In this document: positions 1 to 6,604 of the stretch, one piece after another | How positions within the stretch are numbered: position 1 is the stretch's first letter | How the letters are laid out: each line of letters opens with the position of its first letter | IMG/VR virus record: IMGVR_UViG_3300036782_000079 | Span: 1 to 32,256 of that record | Direction: 5' to 3' (one strand) | Source of the DNA: a virus | Length of the DNA: 32,256 bases | The notes under the pieces: generated by a model | Seen by the model: the letters and a program-made list of their open reading frames with translations, nothing else | Databases searched by the model: none | What the model was told of the DNA's origin: nothing | Position numbers and translations under genes: made by a program

Positions 1-2
1 TG

Positions 3-497
3 GAGCGGCTCGCCGATCTTCATCCTGCGATGTACACCGGCAGCGAGAGCCCGGCCGGCAAGGAGCGCCAGAAGAACGCGTTCCTGAACGGCGAAACCGA
101 TGTGCTGATCCTTTCGCTGCGCGCCGGCGCCGGTCTCGACGGCCTGCAGAAGCGCTGCTCGACCATCATCTTCGGCGAACTCGACTGGTCGCCCGGCGTG
201 CACCATCAATGCATCGGGCGGCTGGATCGCGAAGGGCAGGAGAATTACCCGGTCACTGCGATCTTCCTTGTCACCGACGAGGGTTCCGATCCGCCGATGA
301 TCGAAGTGCTCGGCCTCAAGGCGTCCGAGGCGGCGCAGGTGGTCGATCCCTCTCTCGGCGTGCAGACGGTGCACACCGATGCGTCGCACATCCAGCGGCT
401 TGTCGCGCGCTATCTGCAAAACCGGCGCGCGAACCGCGTGACCGCGATCCGCTGCCGCCGAAACAGATGGCCTGGGCCGTTGGGAACGGCGGCATGA
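3..497 (+). CDS. SNF2/DEAD-type helicase, C-terminal part (5' end cut by window)
   Basis: The frame is open from the left edge, so this is the C-terminal end of a longer protein. It shows the second RecA-like domain of SF2 helicases: a motif V-like stretch (RAGAGLDGLQ) and a motif VI stretch (HQCIGRLDREGQ), with the arginine finger pattern GRxxRxGQ. Such SNF2-like proteins are common in phage replication modules, where they remodel or unwind DNA using ATP. The last 40 or so residues are arginine-rich and look poorly conserved. Its TGA stop overlaps the ATG of the primase gene (ATGA, 494-497), so the two are probably translationally coupled. Helicase class is clear; the exact substrate is not. 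Confidence 0.8.
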   Translation, partial: ERLADLHPAMYTGSESPAGKERQKNAFLNGETDVLILSLRAGAGLDGLQKRCSTIIFGELDWSPGVHHQCIGRLDREGQENYPVTAIFLVTDEGSDPPMIEVLGLKASEAAQVVDPSLGVQTVHTDASHIQRLVARYLQNRRANRVTAIRCRRNRWPGPLGTAA

Positions 498-2011
498 GCG
501 AGCACGATCCTTTTGCCGAGGAGGATTTCCCGCCGGTTGCGCCGGCGAAGAGGGGCCGCAAATCGGCGCGCGATCCCGACGAAGCGGAAGCCGGAATCGA
601 GGGCTCCGACGATATCACGCTCGCCTTCAAGCCGCGCAACGATCTCGGCAATGCCGTGCGCCTGCAGGCGCGGTTCGGCGACGATCTGATGTATGTCGAG
701 AACATCGGCTGGTTCACCTGGGACGGTGCGCGCTGGGATCGCGAGGGCGGCCAAGCCGAGGCGATCAAGCGCGGCCACGAGGTCAGCCAGAAGATCGTCG
801 CCGAGGCGAAAGCGATCGAGGAACGCTACGGCAAGAAATACGAGGAATTCGCCGGCAAGCTCTACGCCTGGGCGACGCAGACCGGCAACATGGCGCGCGT
901 GCACGGCATGCTCGCCGCGGCCGCGCCGTATCTGATGCAGAAAGTCGAGGCGCTGGACGCCGATCCGTTCCTGCTGGCGGCGCCGAACGGCACCATCGAG
1001 CTGCGCCTGCATTGCGATCTGCGCGAAAGCCGCCGCGAGGATCGCATGACGCGCGTGCTGGGCGTGGCCTACAATCCGCGCGCCACCTGTCCGCGCTTCG
1101 AGGCGTTCCTCGAGCAGATTTTGCCGGATCCGGAGATGCGCGCCTTCGTGCAGCGCATCGCCGGCTATTGCGCCACCGGCTCGACGCGCGAGCAGGCGTT
1201 CTTCATTTTCTACGGCGTCGGCAACAACGGAAAATCCACCTTCATGAATTTGCTGCGCCACGTGCTCGACAGCTATGCGATGAACTCGCCGGTGTCGACG
1301 TTCCTTGCCAAGCGCGAAGGATTTGGCGGCAGCGAAGCTTCGCCGGATCTGGCGCGGTTGCCGGGCGCGCGTCTGGTGTCGGCTGCGGAGCCGCCCGAAG
1401 GCGCGCGCCTCGACGAAGCACGGGTGAAGGAAATGGCGAGCGGCGAGCCGATGACGGTGCGCCACCTGAATCAGGGCTTCTTCGAATTCCGCCCCGTGTT
1501 CAAGGCGATCATCTCCACCAATCACCGGCCGGTGATCCGCGGCACGGACCGCGGCATCTGGCGGCGCATTCGCCTGGTGCCGTTCACGGTGGAAATTCCC
1601 GCCGACCGGATCGATCTCGCGCTGGAATCGAAGCTGATGGAAGAAGCCGAGGGCATCCTGCAATGGATTCTGACCGGCGCAGAGGAATGGTTCGACGGCG
1701 GCTTGCGGCCGCCGGAGCGCGCGATCGCGGCGGTGGAAGATTATCGCGCCGATGAAGATCAGGTCGGCGAGTTCCTGAAAGCCCGCTGCGGTGTCGATGT
1801 GGCGATGATCAACCCGTCCAGCGCGCGGCCGTACGAAGTGAGCGCCAAGGATTTGCGCGCGGCTTACGTCGATTGGTGCAAGGAGGAAGGGCTCGATCCG
1901 TTGGCCGGCAAAACGTTCGGATCGAAGCTGACGGGGCGTGGAATTCAGCGGCGCAAGACGGGCGGCAATACAGTCTATGTGGGCGTGTGGTTGAAAGCGG
2001 GTCTCGCGTGA
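494..2011 (+). CDS. Phage/plasmid primase-helicase, D5/P4 family
   Basis: A 505-residue protein with the SF3 helicase core of the P4 alpha / D5 family, which loads at phage origins and unwinds DNA for replication. Walker A is GVGNNGKST at residues 241-249, with Lys247 contacting ATP. After it come the D5-typical segments around EPPEGARLDEARVKEMASGE and STNHRPVIRGTDRGIWRRI (sensor/arginine region), and a winged-helix-like tail near residues 440-500. The N-terminus (residues 1-30) is acidic and basic low-complexity, and a D5_N-like region precedes the ATPase. No catalytic primase (AEP or TOPRIM) motif is obvious, so helicase activity is the safer call. The ATG at 494 was chosen because it overlaps the stop of the upstream helicase; a longer open frame upstream is out of register with gene order. 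Confidence 0.88.
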   Translation: MSEHDPFAEEDFPPVAPAKRGRKSARDPDEAEAGIEGSDDITLAFKPRNDLGNAVRLQARFGDDLMYVENIGWFTWDGARWDREGGQAEAIKRGHEVSQKIVAEAKAIEERYGKKYEEFAGKLYAWATQTGNMARVHGMLAAAAPYLMQKVEALDADPFLLAAPNGTIELRLHCDLRESRREDRMTRVLGVAYNPRATCPRFEAFLEQILPDPEMRAFVQRIAGYCATGSTREQAFFIFYGVGNNGKSTFMNLLRHVLDSYAMNSPVSTFLAKREGFGGSEASPDLARLPGARLVSAAEPPEGARLDEARVKEMASGEPMTVRHLNQGFFEFRPVFKAIISTNHRPVIRGTDRGIWRRIRLVPFTVEIPADRIDLALESKLMEEAEGILQWILTGAEEWFDGGLRPPERAIAAVEDYRADEDQVGEFLKARCGVDVAMINPSSARPYEVSAKDLRAAYVDWCKEEGLDPLAGKTFGSKLTGRGIQRRKTGGNTVYVGVWLKAGLA

Positions 2012-2039
2012 TGACCGCTTCAAAGCCGGTGCGAATGAC

Positions 2040-2170
2040 AGGGAGGGTGAGGGAGCAAGGGATGATGATTGATTGCAAAAGGCGCGCGTGCGTGAGTCGT
2101 TTCTTGTGGTCGCGCGCGGCCTACATACAAGCGCGTCCGCCTGATCGTCCCTTGCTCCCCGATCCTCCCT
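2040..2170. repeat. Long inverted repeat unit 1 behind primase gene
   Basis: The left arm is AGGGAGG (2040-2046), four bases, then GGGAGCAAGGGA (2051-2062). The right arm is TCCCTTGCTCCC (2148-2159), four bases, then CCTCCCT (2164-2170). The arms are symmetrical including the spacing of the two blocks. The 85-base centre is rich in alternating purine-pyrimidine GCGCGCG/TGCGTG tracts. No coding frame fits. It could be a replication or regulatory structure. Confidence 0.7.
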
Positions 2171-2215
2171 CTATTGCGGCGAGGCGAAAATGGCGATGAA
2201 AGAACGGGTTGCGAT

Positions 2216-2305
2216 GCCGGGGAGGGACGGGGAGCGTTCACAGGCTTTGTGCGAGCGCGCGCGCCCACACACGAAGCCTGTAGATATATCCCTTTGTCCC
2301 TCACC
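2216..2305. repeat. Inverted repeat unit 2, related in plan to unit 1
   Basis: An 8-bp stem ACAGGCTT (2240-2247) / AAGCCTGT (2274-2281) continues inward as TGTG/CACA after a CG bulge and encloses a GCGCGCGCG core. The outer flanks are purine-rich GGGGAGGGACGGGGAG on the left and TCCCTTTGTCCCTCACC (2289-2305) on the right. The reverse complement of the right flank closely matches 2046-2062 of unit 1. Together with unit 1 this fills the gap between the primase gene and the next gene. Confidence 0.6.
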
Positions 2306-2327
2306 TTCGGATGAAGGTCTGAAGTCT

Positions 2328-2861
2328 GTGACCGTGGAGTGGTTGTTGAATTGGGCGTACGCGCGCGAGAAGGTGCATCTGGCGCGGCCGCAAGGATCGG
2401 AACCGGCGCCGCGGTCGCGCGCGCCGCGGGCAGGATGCGCGGATTCGAGCGACCGATGCGGCGCGATGATCTCGACGTCGTTGAACTTGGGCTTTGAAGC
2501 GCCGGCCGATGCGTACGCGGTGGCATGGGCGGTTGAGAGCGTCGGCCGGATGGCGCGTGTTGTCCGTGAGTACGGGTTGATCGGATCGCGCCCCGATTGG
2601 ACACCGCGGCCGGTCATCACGGTGGAGCGAGGCAAGACCGGATACACGCTGGAGATCGTGAACCGGAAGCGGCGGCCGTGCGCCTTCCGCATGGTGCGGT
2701 TCGCCGGCGATCTTCCGGCGATTGTCGAAGAGCGGCGGCGTGCCTATTCGGCGTGGGCGCGCGCGATCGCTCTCGTGCATGCGAGGCTGGCCGAGCCGGG
2801 CGCGCTGGCTGCGCACAATCTGTCGGGCGATCTGCCGCCGATTTCTCCTTGGGCGGGTTGA
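2328..2861 (+). CDS. Hypothetical phage protein between primase and terminase
   Basis: A 177-residue protein if translation begins at GTG 2328, preceded by GAAGG about 12 bases upstream. The same frame is open back to an ATG at 2190, but those extra residues would cover inverted repeat unit 2 and look non-coding. The body has a helical segment (WLLNWAYAREKVHLARP), a central portion resembling a compact domain (residues about 50-115), and a C-terminus with AIVEERRRAYSAWARA. I do not recognise a family. Proteins of this size in this position of temperate phages are often late-gene regulators or Holliday-junction-type nucleases, but no motif here settles that. Confidence 0.55.
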   Translation: MTVEWLLNWAYAREKVHLARPQGSEPAPRSRAPRAGCADSSDRCGAMISTSLNLGFEAPADAYAVAWAVESVGRMARVVREYGLIGSRPDWTPRPVITVERGKTGYTLEIVNRKRRPCAFRMVRFAGDLPAIVEERRRAYSAWARAIALVHARLAEPGALAAHNLSGDLPPISPWAG

Positions 2862-2970
2862 CGGATCGCTGCGAATCATTGACTGATGACCCGGATGGTG
2901 AAATGCGCCCGGCCCGAACAGGTGACCGGTCGCTTCGCTTTTTGGGGTCGCGCTGAGGCGACGCGCGAAG

Positions 2971-2984
2971 CGGCAAATTTGCCG
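2971..2984. promoter_or_regulatory. 14-bp perfect palindrome, possible operator
   Basis: CGGCAAATTTGCCG is a perfect palindrome in the 220-base gap before the small terminase gene (2862-3084). A second, shorter palindrome, GACCGGTC, lies just upstream near 2924. No clear -35/-10 pair was seen. The rest of this gap shows no convincing gene. A regulator binding site is an inference from symmetry and position only. Confidence 0.3.
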
Positions 2985-3084
2985 GATTGCCCGCGCGACA
3001 CGCCCGGCTTGGGTCCTTCCTGGGCGTCGGCGCAATACGGGCAAGCTGCGCGTTTTGGCTTTGCAGTGGAGACTTTTGAAAGTG

Positions 3085-3678
3085 ATGCAACACGTTGCAC
3101 CGGCCGATGCAGCGCGCTGCAACAATGCGGGCCGGGTAAAGCCCGCGGAAGCGGCGCGGAAACTGAAGATCAACCGCAGCTCGCTGTCGCGCTACCTGCA
3201 ACAGTACGACACGCTGCTGGACGATGCTGGCCTGGTCGATCTCGAGGAGCTGCGCCAGCATCGCGCCGACAATCCGCGCATCGCCGATCAATCGGCCGCG
3301 CAAGGCGACGCCGGCGACGCGCCGAAATCGAAATCCGCGGCCACGGCGTCGCGCAAAGGGGCGAAAGGCCGCGTCGATGAAATCCGTGCGTGGGAAGCGG
3401 AACGCGACTGGGCGCAGTCCATCGGACAGCTCATCGATCCGTCGAAGCTGCAGGACGAAGCGCTCGATGCGGTGACCGCCTTGCGCGACAAGCTGATGGC
3501 ACCGGAACAAACGCTGTGCGAACGCCTGGCGGAAGAGCGCGACCCGCTGGTGGTCAAGCAGCTGCTGCGCGAGACCAACCGCGCGCTGATCGACGATCTG
3601 AAAACGGACTTCGCAAAAATATTCGGCGGCGGCGGCGATCAGCCGGAAGCGGGCGATGCAAGCGGCAGCGACGAGTAA
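3085..3678 (+). CDS. Small terminase subunit-like DNA-binding protein
   Basis: A 197-residue protein immediately upstream of the large terminase, the usual place for TerS, which recognises the packaging site and recruits TerL. Residues 18-45 (RVKPAEAARKLKINRSSLSRYL) form a helix-turn-helix like that of Nu1/TerS proteins. The middle is charged and low-complexity (residues 65-105, Ala/Lys/Asp/Ser). The C-terminal half is predicted helical (DEALDAVTALRDKL and ERLAEERDPLVVKQLL), fitting an oligomerisation region, and ends in an acidic tail. Starts considered were ATG 3085 and GTG 3082, with GGAGA at 3068-3072; a TTG at 3055 is less likely. The 3' end overlaps terL by 23 bases and its stop lies within a copy of the 27-bp palindromic repeat. 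TerS is inferred from HTH plus position. Confidence 0.65.
   Translation: MQHVAPADAARCNNAGRVKPAEAARKLKINRSSLSRYLQQYDTLLDDAGLVDLEELRQHRADNPRIADQSAAQGDAGDAPKSKSAATASRKGAKGRVDEIRAWEAERDWAQSIGQLIDPSKLQDEALDAVTALRDKLMAPEQTLCERLAEERDPLVVKQLLRETNRALIDDLKTDFAKIFGGGGDQPEAGDASGSDE
3086..3123. promoter_or_regulatory. TGCAAC/GTTGCA motif cluster at start of terS
   Basis: TGCAAC (3086-3091) and GTTGCA (3094-3099) form an inverted repeat with a 2-base centre, and a third TGCAAC lies at 3118-3123. All fall in the first 13 codons of the small terminase gene. Packaging (pac/cos) recognition sites often lie in or beside terS, so this is a candidate TerS site or an operator controlling the packaging operon. Binding is inferred only. 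Confidence 0.35.
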
Positions 3679-5842
3679 AGCGCGCGGGAGCGCGTTCACC
3701 AGCACGATGCGCTCGAGCGTGTTCGCCCACACCAGCGAAGCACGCGGGAGCGTGTTCGCCAACAACGATCGCCGCGTCGATCTCGGGGCGCCGCATTTCG
3801 CAGGCCTCGGCACCGCCCGCGCGCTGATCGCCGCCACCTTCGAGATCGGGCTGACCGTTCCGCCCGACATCACGGTGTCCGACTGGGCGGAAGAGGAACG
3901 CTACGTCAGCGCCGAGTCCGGCTCGCGCAAGGCGGGCAAATGGCGCAACGCCGTGACGCCCTACGGCGTCGAGCCGATGCAGTGCCTGTCGATCAACGAT
4001 CCCTCGGTCGAGATCACGCTCGTTTGCGCCTCGCAGATGATCAAGACGGAAGTCGGCATCAACTGGGTCGGCTCCGTGATCGACGCGACGCCGGCGGCGA
4101 TGCTGCTGATCCAGCCCTCGATCGACGAGGCGCAGAAGTTCAACCGCGTCAAGTTCCAGCCGACGATCGAAGAGACGCCGTCGCTCAAGCATCGCGTCAA
4201 GGAAGCCAAGAGCCGTGACGAGAACAGCTCGACGGCGAGCTTCAAGCGGTTCCGTGGCGGCTTCGTCCAGATCACGCATGCCGGTTCGTCGAAGGGCTTG
4301 CAGTTCATCACCGTCAAGCATGTGTGGGGCGATGAGATCAGCGAGTATCCGCGCGATGTCGGCGGCCGCGGCGATCCGCTCGACCAGGCGCGGCAGCGCA
4401 ACTCGACCCACATCAGCAGCGGCGGCAAGCGGCTGTGGACCTCGACGCCAAAGCTGAAAGGCTCGTGCAGCATCACCATGCTGTACGAAAAATCCGATCA
4501 GCGGCGGTTCTATTGGCAGTGTCCGGAATGCAGCGACTATTTCGTGTTCCGCTTCGCGCACCTGGAAAGAGATAGCGACAAACCGCCTTATGGCGCTTAT
4601 CTCAAGGCGCCTTGCTGCGGTGGTGTGATCCCGCACTGGCAGAAGCCGGCGCTGCTGGCGAGCGGGATCTGGATCAAGACGTTTCCGGCCGAAGACGATG
4701 GCGACCACTGTCCCGGCGATGTGATCCCCGCGGCCGAAATCGAACAGGCGCGCGCGCGCAAGAGTTTCGGGCGCCAGCCCGGTTTTCATCTGTGGCGCGG
4801 CCAGAGCGCGTTCCACGATTGGGAATCCGTCGTCGGCGAGTATCTCGATGCGAAGGACATCCCGGAAAAGCTCAAGACCTTTACCCAGCAGCAGCTGGCC
4901 GAGGCTTACGAGGAAACCGGCGAGGCGCCCGATCATCTGAAGCTCTACGGCCGCCGCGAGGAGCGCGAGAAAGGTCCGCTGCTGCCCGATGGCGTGCTCG
5001 CCATCACCGGCTTCTGCGACGTGCAGCAATCGCCGGCGCGCCTCGAATGGGCCGTGTACGGATGGGGCGAGAAGCTGACCGCGTGGCTGCTCGATTTCGG
5101 CGTCATCATGGGCGATGCGTTTGCCGACACCACATGGCAGCCGCTCGCCGAGATCATCGCGCGTCCGTACGAGGATGCCTATGGCCGCGCCTGGCCGGTC
5201 GAGGCGTTCGGCGTGGATTCCGGCTACGCCAGTCACGCGGTCTACAATTTCGCGCGCCGCCGCCCGAACGTGTACGCGACGGACGGACGCGACGGCGCCA
5301 CGCGGCCGTTCGTCGGCACGCCGCGCAAGCAGGATGTGAACTGGCGCGGCAAGGTGGTGAAGAAGGGCGTGCTGTTGTGGCCGCTCGGCACGCATCCGCT
5401 GAAGAGCGCGCTCTATGCCAGCCTCGCCAAGACGATCGAAGGTCCGAGCGAGCTGACGGGATTGTGGCCGGCCGGCTGCACGCGCTTTCCGAAGAACTGC
5501 GACGAGGCGTTCTTCGCGCAGATCACGGCGGAGTTTCTGGAAACCGTCGAAACGCGCGACGGCATTGCGCGGCGCATCTGGAAGAGGCGCGCCGGCCAGG
5601 CGAACGAGCAGCTCGACATCTGGGTCGGCGCCCGCGCCATGGCCTCGCATCTGGGGCTCGACCGCTACACGCCGGCCAAGTGGGCCGCGCGTGCAGCCTT
5701 GCATGCACCGCCCGATCAGGGCGGCGCCGACGACCTGCTGGCACATGCCAGCCGGATCGGTGAAGCCCCGCAGAAAGCGGTGAGGCCGGAGGTGGCAACG
5801 AAGCCGCCCATCAAGGTGCGGCCGAAATTCTGGCTGCGCTGA
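3656..5842 (+). CDS. terL: Terminase large subunit, GpA family
   Basis: A 728-residue packaging motor of the lambda gpA type: an N-terminal ATPase drives DNA into the prohead and a C-terminal nuclease cuts the concatemer. The ATPase region has CASQMIKTEVG (about residues 123-133, the variant Walker A of GpA proteins), the family stretch VKFQPTIEETPSLKHRVKEAKSRD, and a Walker B-like VWGDEISEYP near 222-231. A cysteine cluster follows (CPECSDY and APCCGGVIPHW, about 285-330). The nuclease half has ITGFCDVQQ (about 449) and FGVDSGYAS (about 517), with the expected acidic residues. ATG 3656 has GGAAG eight bases upstream. Its first 35 residues are odd: they are encoded by three in-frame copies of the 27-bp palindromic repeat, and clear homology begins only near NNDRRVDLGAPHF. 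Confidence 0.93.
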   Translation: MQAAATSKARGSAFTSTMRSSVFAHTSEARGSVFANNDRRVDLGAPHFAGLGTARALIAATFEIGLTVPPDITVSDWAEEERYVSAESGSRKAGKWRNAVTPYGVEPMQCLSINDPSVEITLVCASQMIKTEVGINWVGSVIDATPAAMLLIQPSIDEAQKFNRVKFQPTIEETPSLKHRVKEAKSRDENSSTASFKRFRGGFVQITHAGSSKGLQFITVKHVWGDEISEYPRDVGGRGDPLDQARQRNSTHISSGGKRLWTSTPKLKGSCSITMLYEKSDQRRFYWQCPECSDYFVFRFAHLERDSDKPPYGAYLKAPCCGGVIPHWQKPALLASGIWIKTFPAEDDGDHCPGDVIPAAEIEQARARKSFGRQPGFHLWRGQSAFHDWESVVGEYLDAKDIPEKLKTFTQQQLAEAYEETGEAPDHLKLYGRREEREKGPLLPDGVLAITGFCDVQQSPARLEWAVYGWGEKLTAWLLDFGVIMGDAFADTTWQPLAEIIARPYEDAYGRAWPVEAFGVDSGYASHAVYNFARRRPNVYATDGRDGATRPFVGTPRKQDVNWRGKVVKKGVLLWPLGTHPLKSALYASLAKTIEGPSELTGLWPAGCTRFPKNCDEAFFAQITAEFLETVETRDGIARRIWKRRAGQANEQLDIWVGARAMASHLGLDRYTPAKWAARAALHAPPDQGGADDLLAHASRIGEAPQKAVRPEVATKPPIKVRPKFWLR
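3674..3760 (+). repeat. Three consecutive copies of the 27-bp palindromic repeat, inside terL 5' end
   Basis: Copies lie at 3674-3700, 3701-3727 (degenerate left arm) and 3734-3760. Each is 27 bases and each starts on a terL codon boundary, giving the peptides SKARGSAFT, STMRSSVFA and SEARGSVFA. The first copy also contains the TAA stop of the small terminase gene (3676-3678). The consensus has a left arm GCGAAGCACGC, a GAGA-type loop, and a right arm GCGTGTTCGC, forming a hairpin with one bulged G. Confidence 0.8.
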
Positions 5843-5866
5843 ATCACACGTGAAAAGGAAAAGGCG

Positions 5867-6058
5867 ATGTTCCTGGTCGGACAGTTTCGGAAGCAGACGG
5901 CCGATGGCGCGATCTGGGATTTCCAGGGCGTGTTCGCGACACGCGACAGCGCCATCGCCGCATGCCGCAATCGAAACTATTTCTTCAAGCCCGTCAGGCT
6001 CGACGAGGAATTGCCCGACGAGATGATCCCAGGGGAAGTGATTTACCCGTTGGCCTGA
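5867..6058 (+). CDS. Small hypothetical protein after terminase
   Basis: A 63-residue protein starting MFLVGQFRKQTADG, with an AAGGAAAAGG purine tract just before ATG 5867. The sequence alternates hydrophobic and charged residues typical of a small folded domain (FLVGQFR, WDFQGVFATRDSAIAACR, FFKPVRLDEELP). There are no membrane segments or known motifs. It sits 24 bases behind terL in the late operon. Its strong ribosome-binding site and codon use argue that it is real; function unknown. Confidence 0.65.
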   Translation: MFLVGQFRKQTADGAIWDFQGVFATRDSAIAACRNRNYFFKPVRLDEELPDEMIPGEVIYPLA

Positions 6059-6090
6059 ATTTCCGGCGCCGGCGACACGCGCGTCTGCCC

Positions 6091-6117
6091 AGCGAAGCAC
6101 GCGAGAGCGTGTTCGCC
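6091..6117 (+). repeat. 27-bp palindromic repeat, intergenic copy
   Basis: A full consensus copy (left arm GCGAAGCACGC, loop GAGA, right arm GCGTGTTCGC) between the small gene ending at 6058 and the membrane peptide gene at 6264. If translated it would also read SEARESVFA. Confidence 0.8.
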
Positions 6118-6176
6118 GAGGACTGGCGCGCGGAGGGCGGCGATTGGTGCGCGGACGGCATGTCGCGCGCCCAAAC

Positions 6177-6203
6177 AGCGAAGCGCGCGAGAGCGTGTTC
6201 GCC
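6177..6203 (+). repeat. 27-bp palindromic repeat, second intergenic copy
   Basis: The left arm is GCGAAGCGCGC and the right arm GCGTGTTCGC. It lies 59 bases after the 6091 copy in the same orientation. A separate GC-rich hairpin follows at 6209. Confidence 0.8.
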
Positions 6204-6208
6204 AAAGA

Positions 6209-6236
6209 GACGGCGGCAAAGTCGCGTGCCGCCGTC
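6209..6236 (+). terminator. GC-rich hairpin, possible weak terminator
   Basis: A perfect 10-bp stem GACGGCGGCA (6209-6218) / TGCCGCCGTC (6227-6236) with an 8-base loop, followed by a short GTTTC. The weak U-tract makes it an attenuator or processing hairpin rather than a firm terminator. Confidence 0.4.
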
Positions 6237-6263
6237 GTTTCATTGCTCCGAAAGGAACTGGCG

Positions 6264-6389
6264 ATGCTGACGGCGATCCTTCTCGGGCTGGCCCTGATCG
6301 CCGGCGTGCTCATCGGTGTGTTCGGGATCGCGTTCGCCATTTTGGCAGCGCTCGACACGATCACGCGACCAGGTCGCAGAAAGAAGTGA
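6264..6389 (+). CDS. 41-residue single-span membrane peptide
   Basis: It starts MLTAILLGLALIAGVLIGVFG, one long hydrophobic helix (residues 2-31), followed by a short basic tail TRPGRRKK, which predicts a cytoplasmic C-terminus. AAAGGAA lies nine bases before ATG 6264. Small membrane peptides between terminase and portal genes occur in several temperate phages with unknown role; holin-like activity is possible but the gene is far from other lysis genes. Longer in-frame reading upstream would run through the palindromic repeat and is not favoured. Confidence 0.65.
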   Translation: MLTAILLGLALIAGVLIGVFGIAFAILAALDTITRPGRRKK

Positions 6390-6394
6390 ATCAT

Positions 6395-6604
6395 ATGACC
6401 TTCACGCAAGCGCAGATCGACGCGCTCACCAACGCGATCGCGTCCGGCGTCACGCAGGTCGACTACGGCGACAAGCGCGTCACTTATGGCTCGATTCCGG
6501 AAATGCTCGCCCTGCGCGACCGCATGATCAAGGAGGTGCAGAACCAGTCCGTCACCGGCCGCAAGCGGCCGCTCTATCACCCGACCGTGTTCCTTCGCCG
6601 CTGA
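6395..6604 (+). CDS. gpW-like head-tail joining protein
   Basis: A 69-residue protein, MTFTQAQIDALTNAI, close to the length of lambda gpW (68). It has the expected plan: N-terminal helix, a short beta hairpin around QVDYGDKRVTYGS, a second helix EMLALRDRMIKEV, and a basic tail. gpW plugs into the portal and prepares the head for the tail, which fits its place directly before the portal gene. A GTG nine bases upstream is also in frame; ATG 6395 is preferred. The stop overlaps the portal start (TGATG). Confidence 0.72.
   Translation: MTFTQAQIDALTNAIASGVTQVDYGDKRVTYGSIPEMLALRDRMIKEVQNQSVTGRKRPLYHPTVFLRR

Noticed and set aside
2190-2327. ATG 2190 as the start of the gene ending at 2861.
   Set aside because: The added 46 residues would be encoded by inverted repeat unit 2 and have a composition unlike the rest of the protein.
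2886-3380. A plus-strand frame starting at 2886 overlapping the small terminase gene.
   Set aside because: It has no ribosome-binding site or recognisable domain and its second half is out of frame with the HTH-encoding gene.
3554-6580. A 1008-codon open frame on the minus strand opposite terL and the portal region.
   Set aside because: It is antisense to strongly supported genes, its residues are Arg/Leu/Ala-biased as expected from a high-GC shadow, and it has no recognisable motif.
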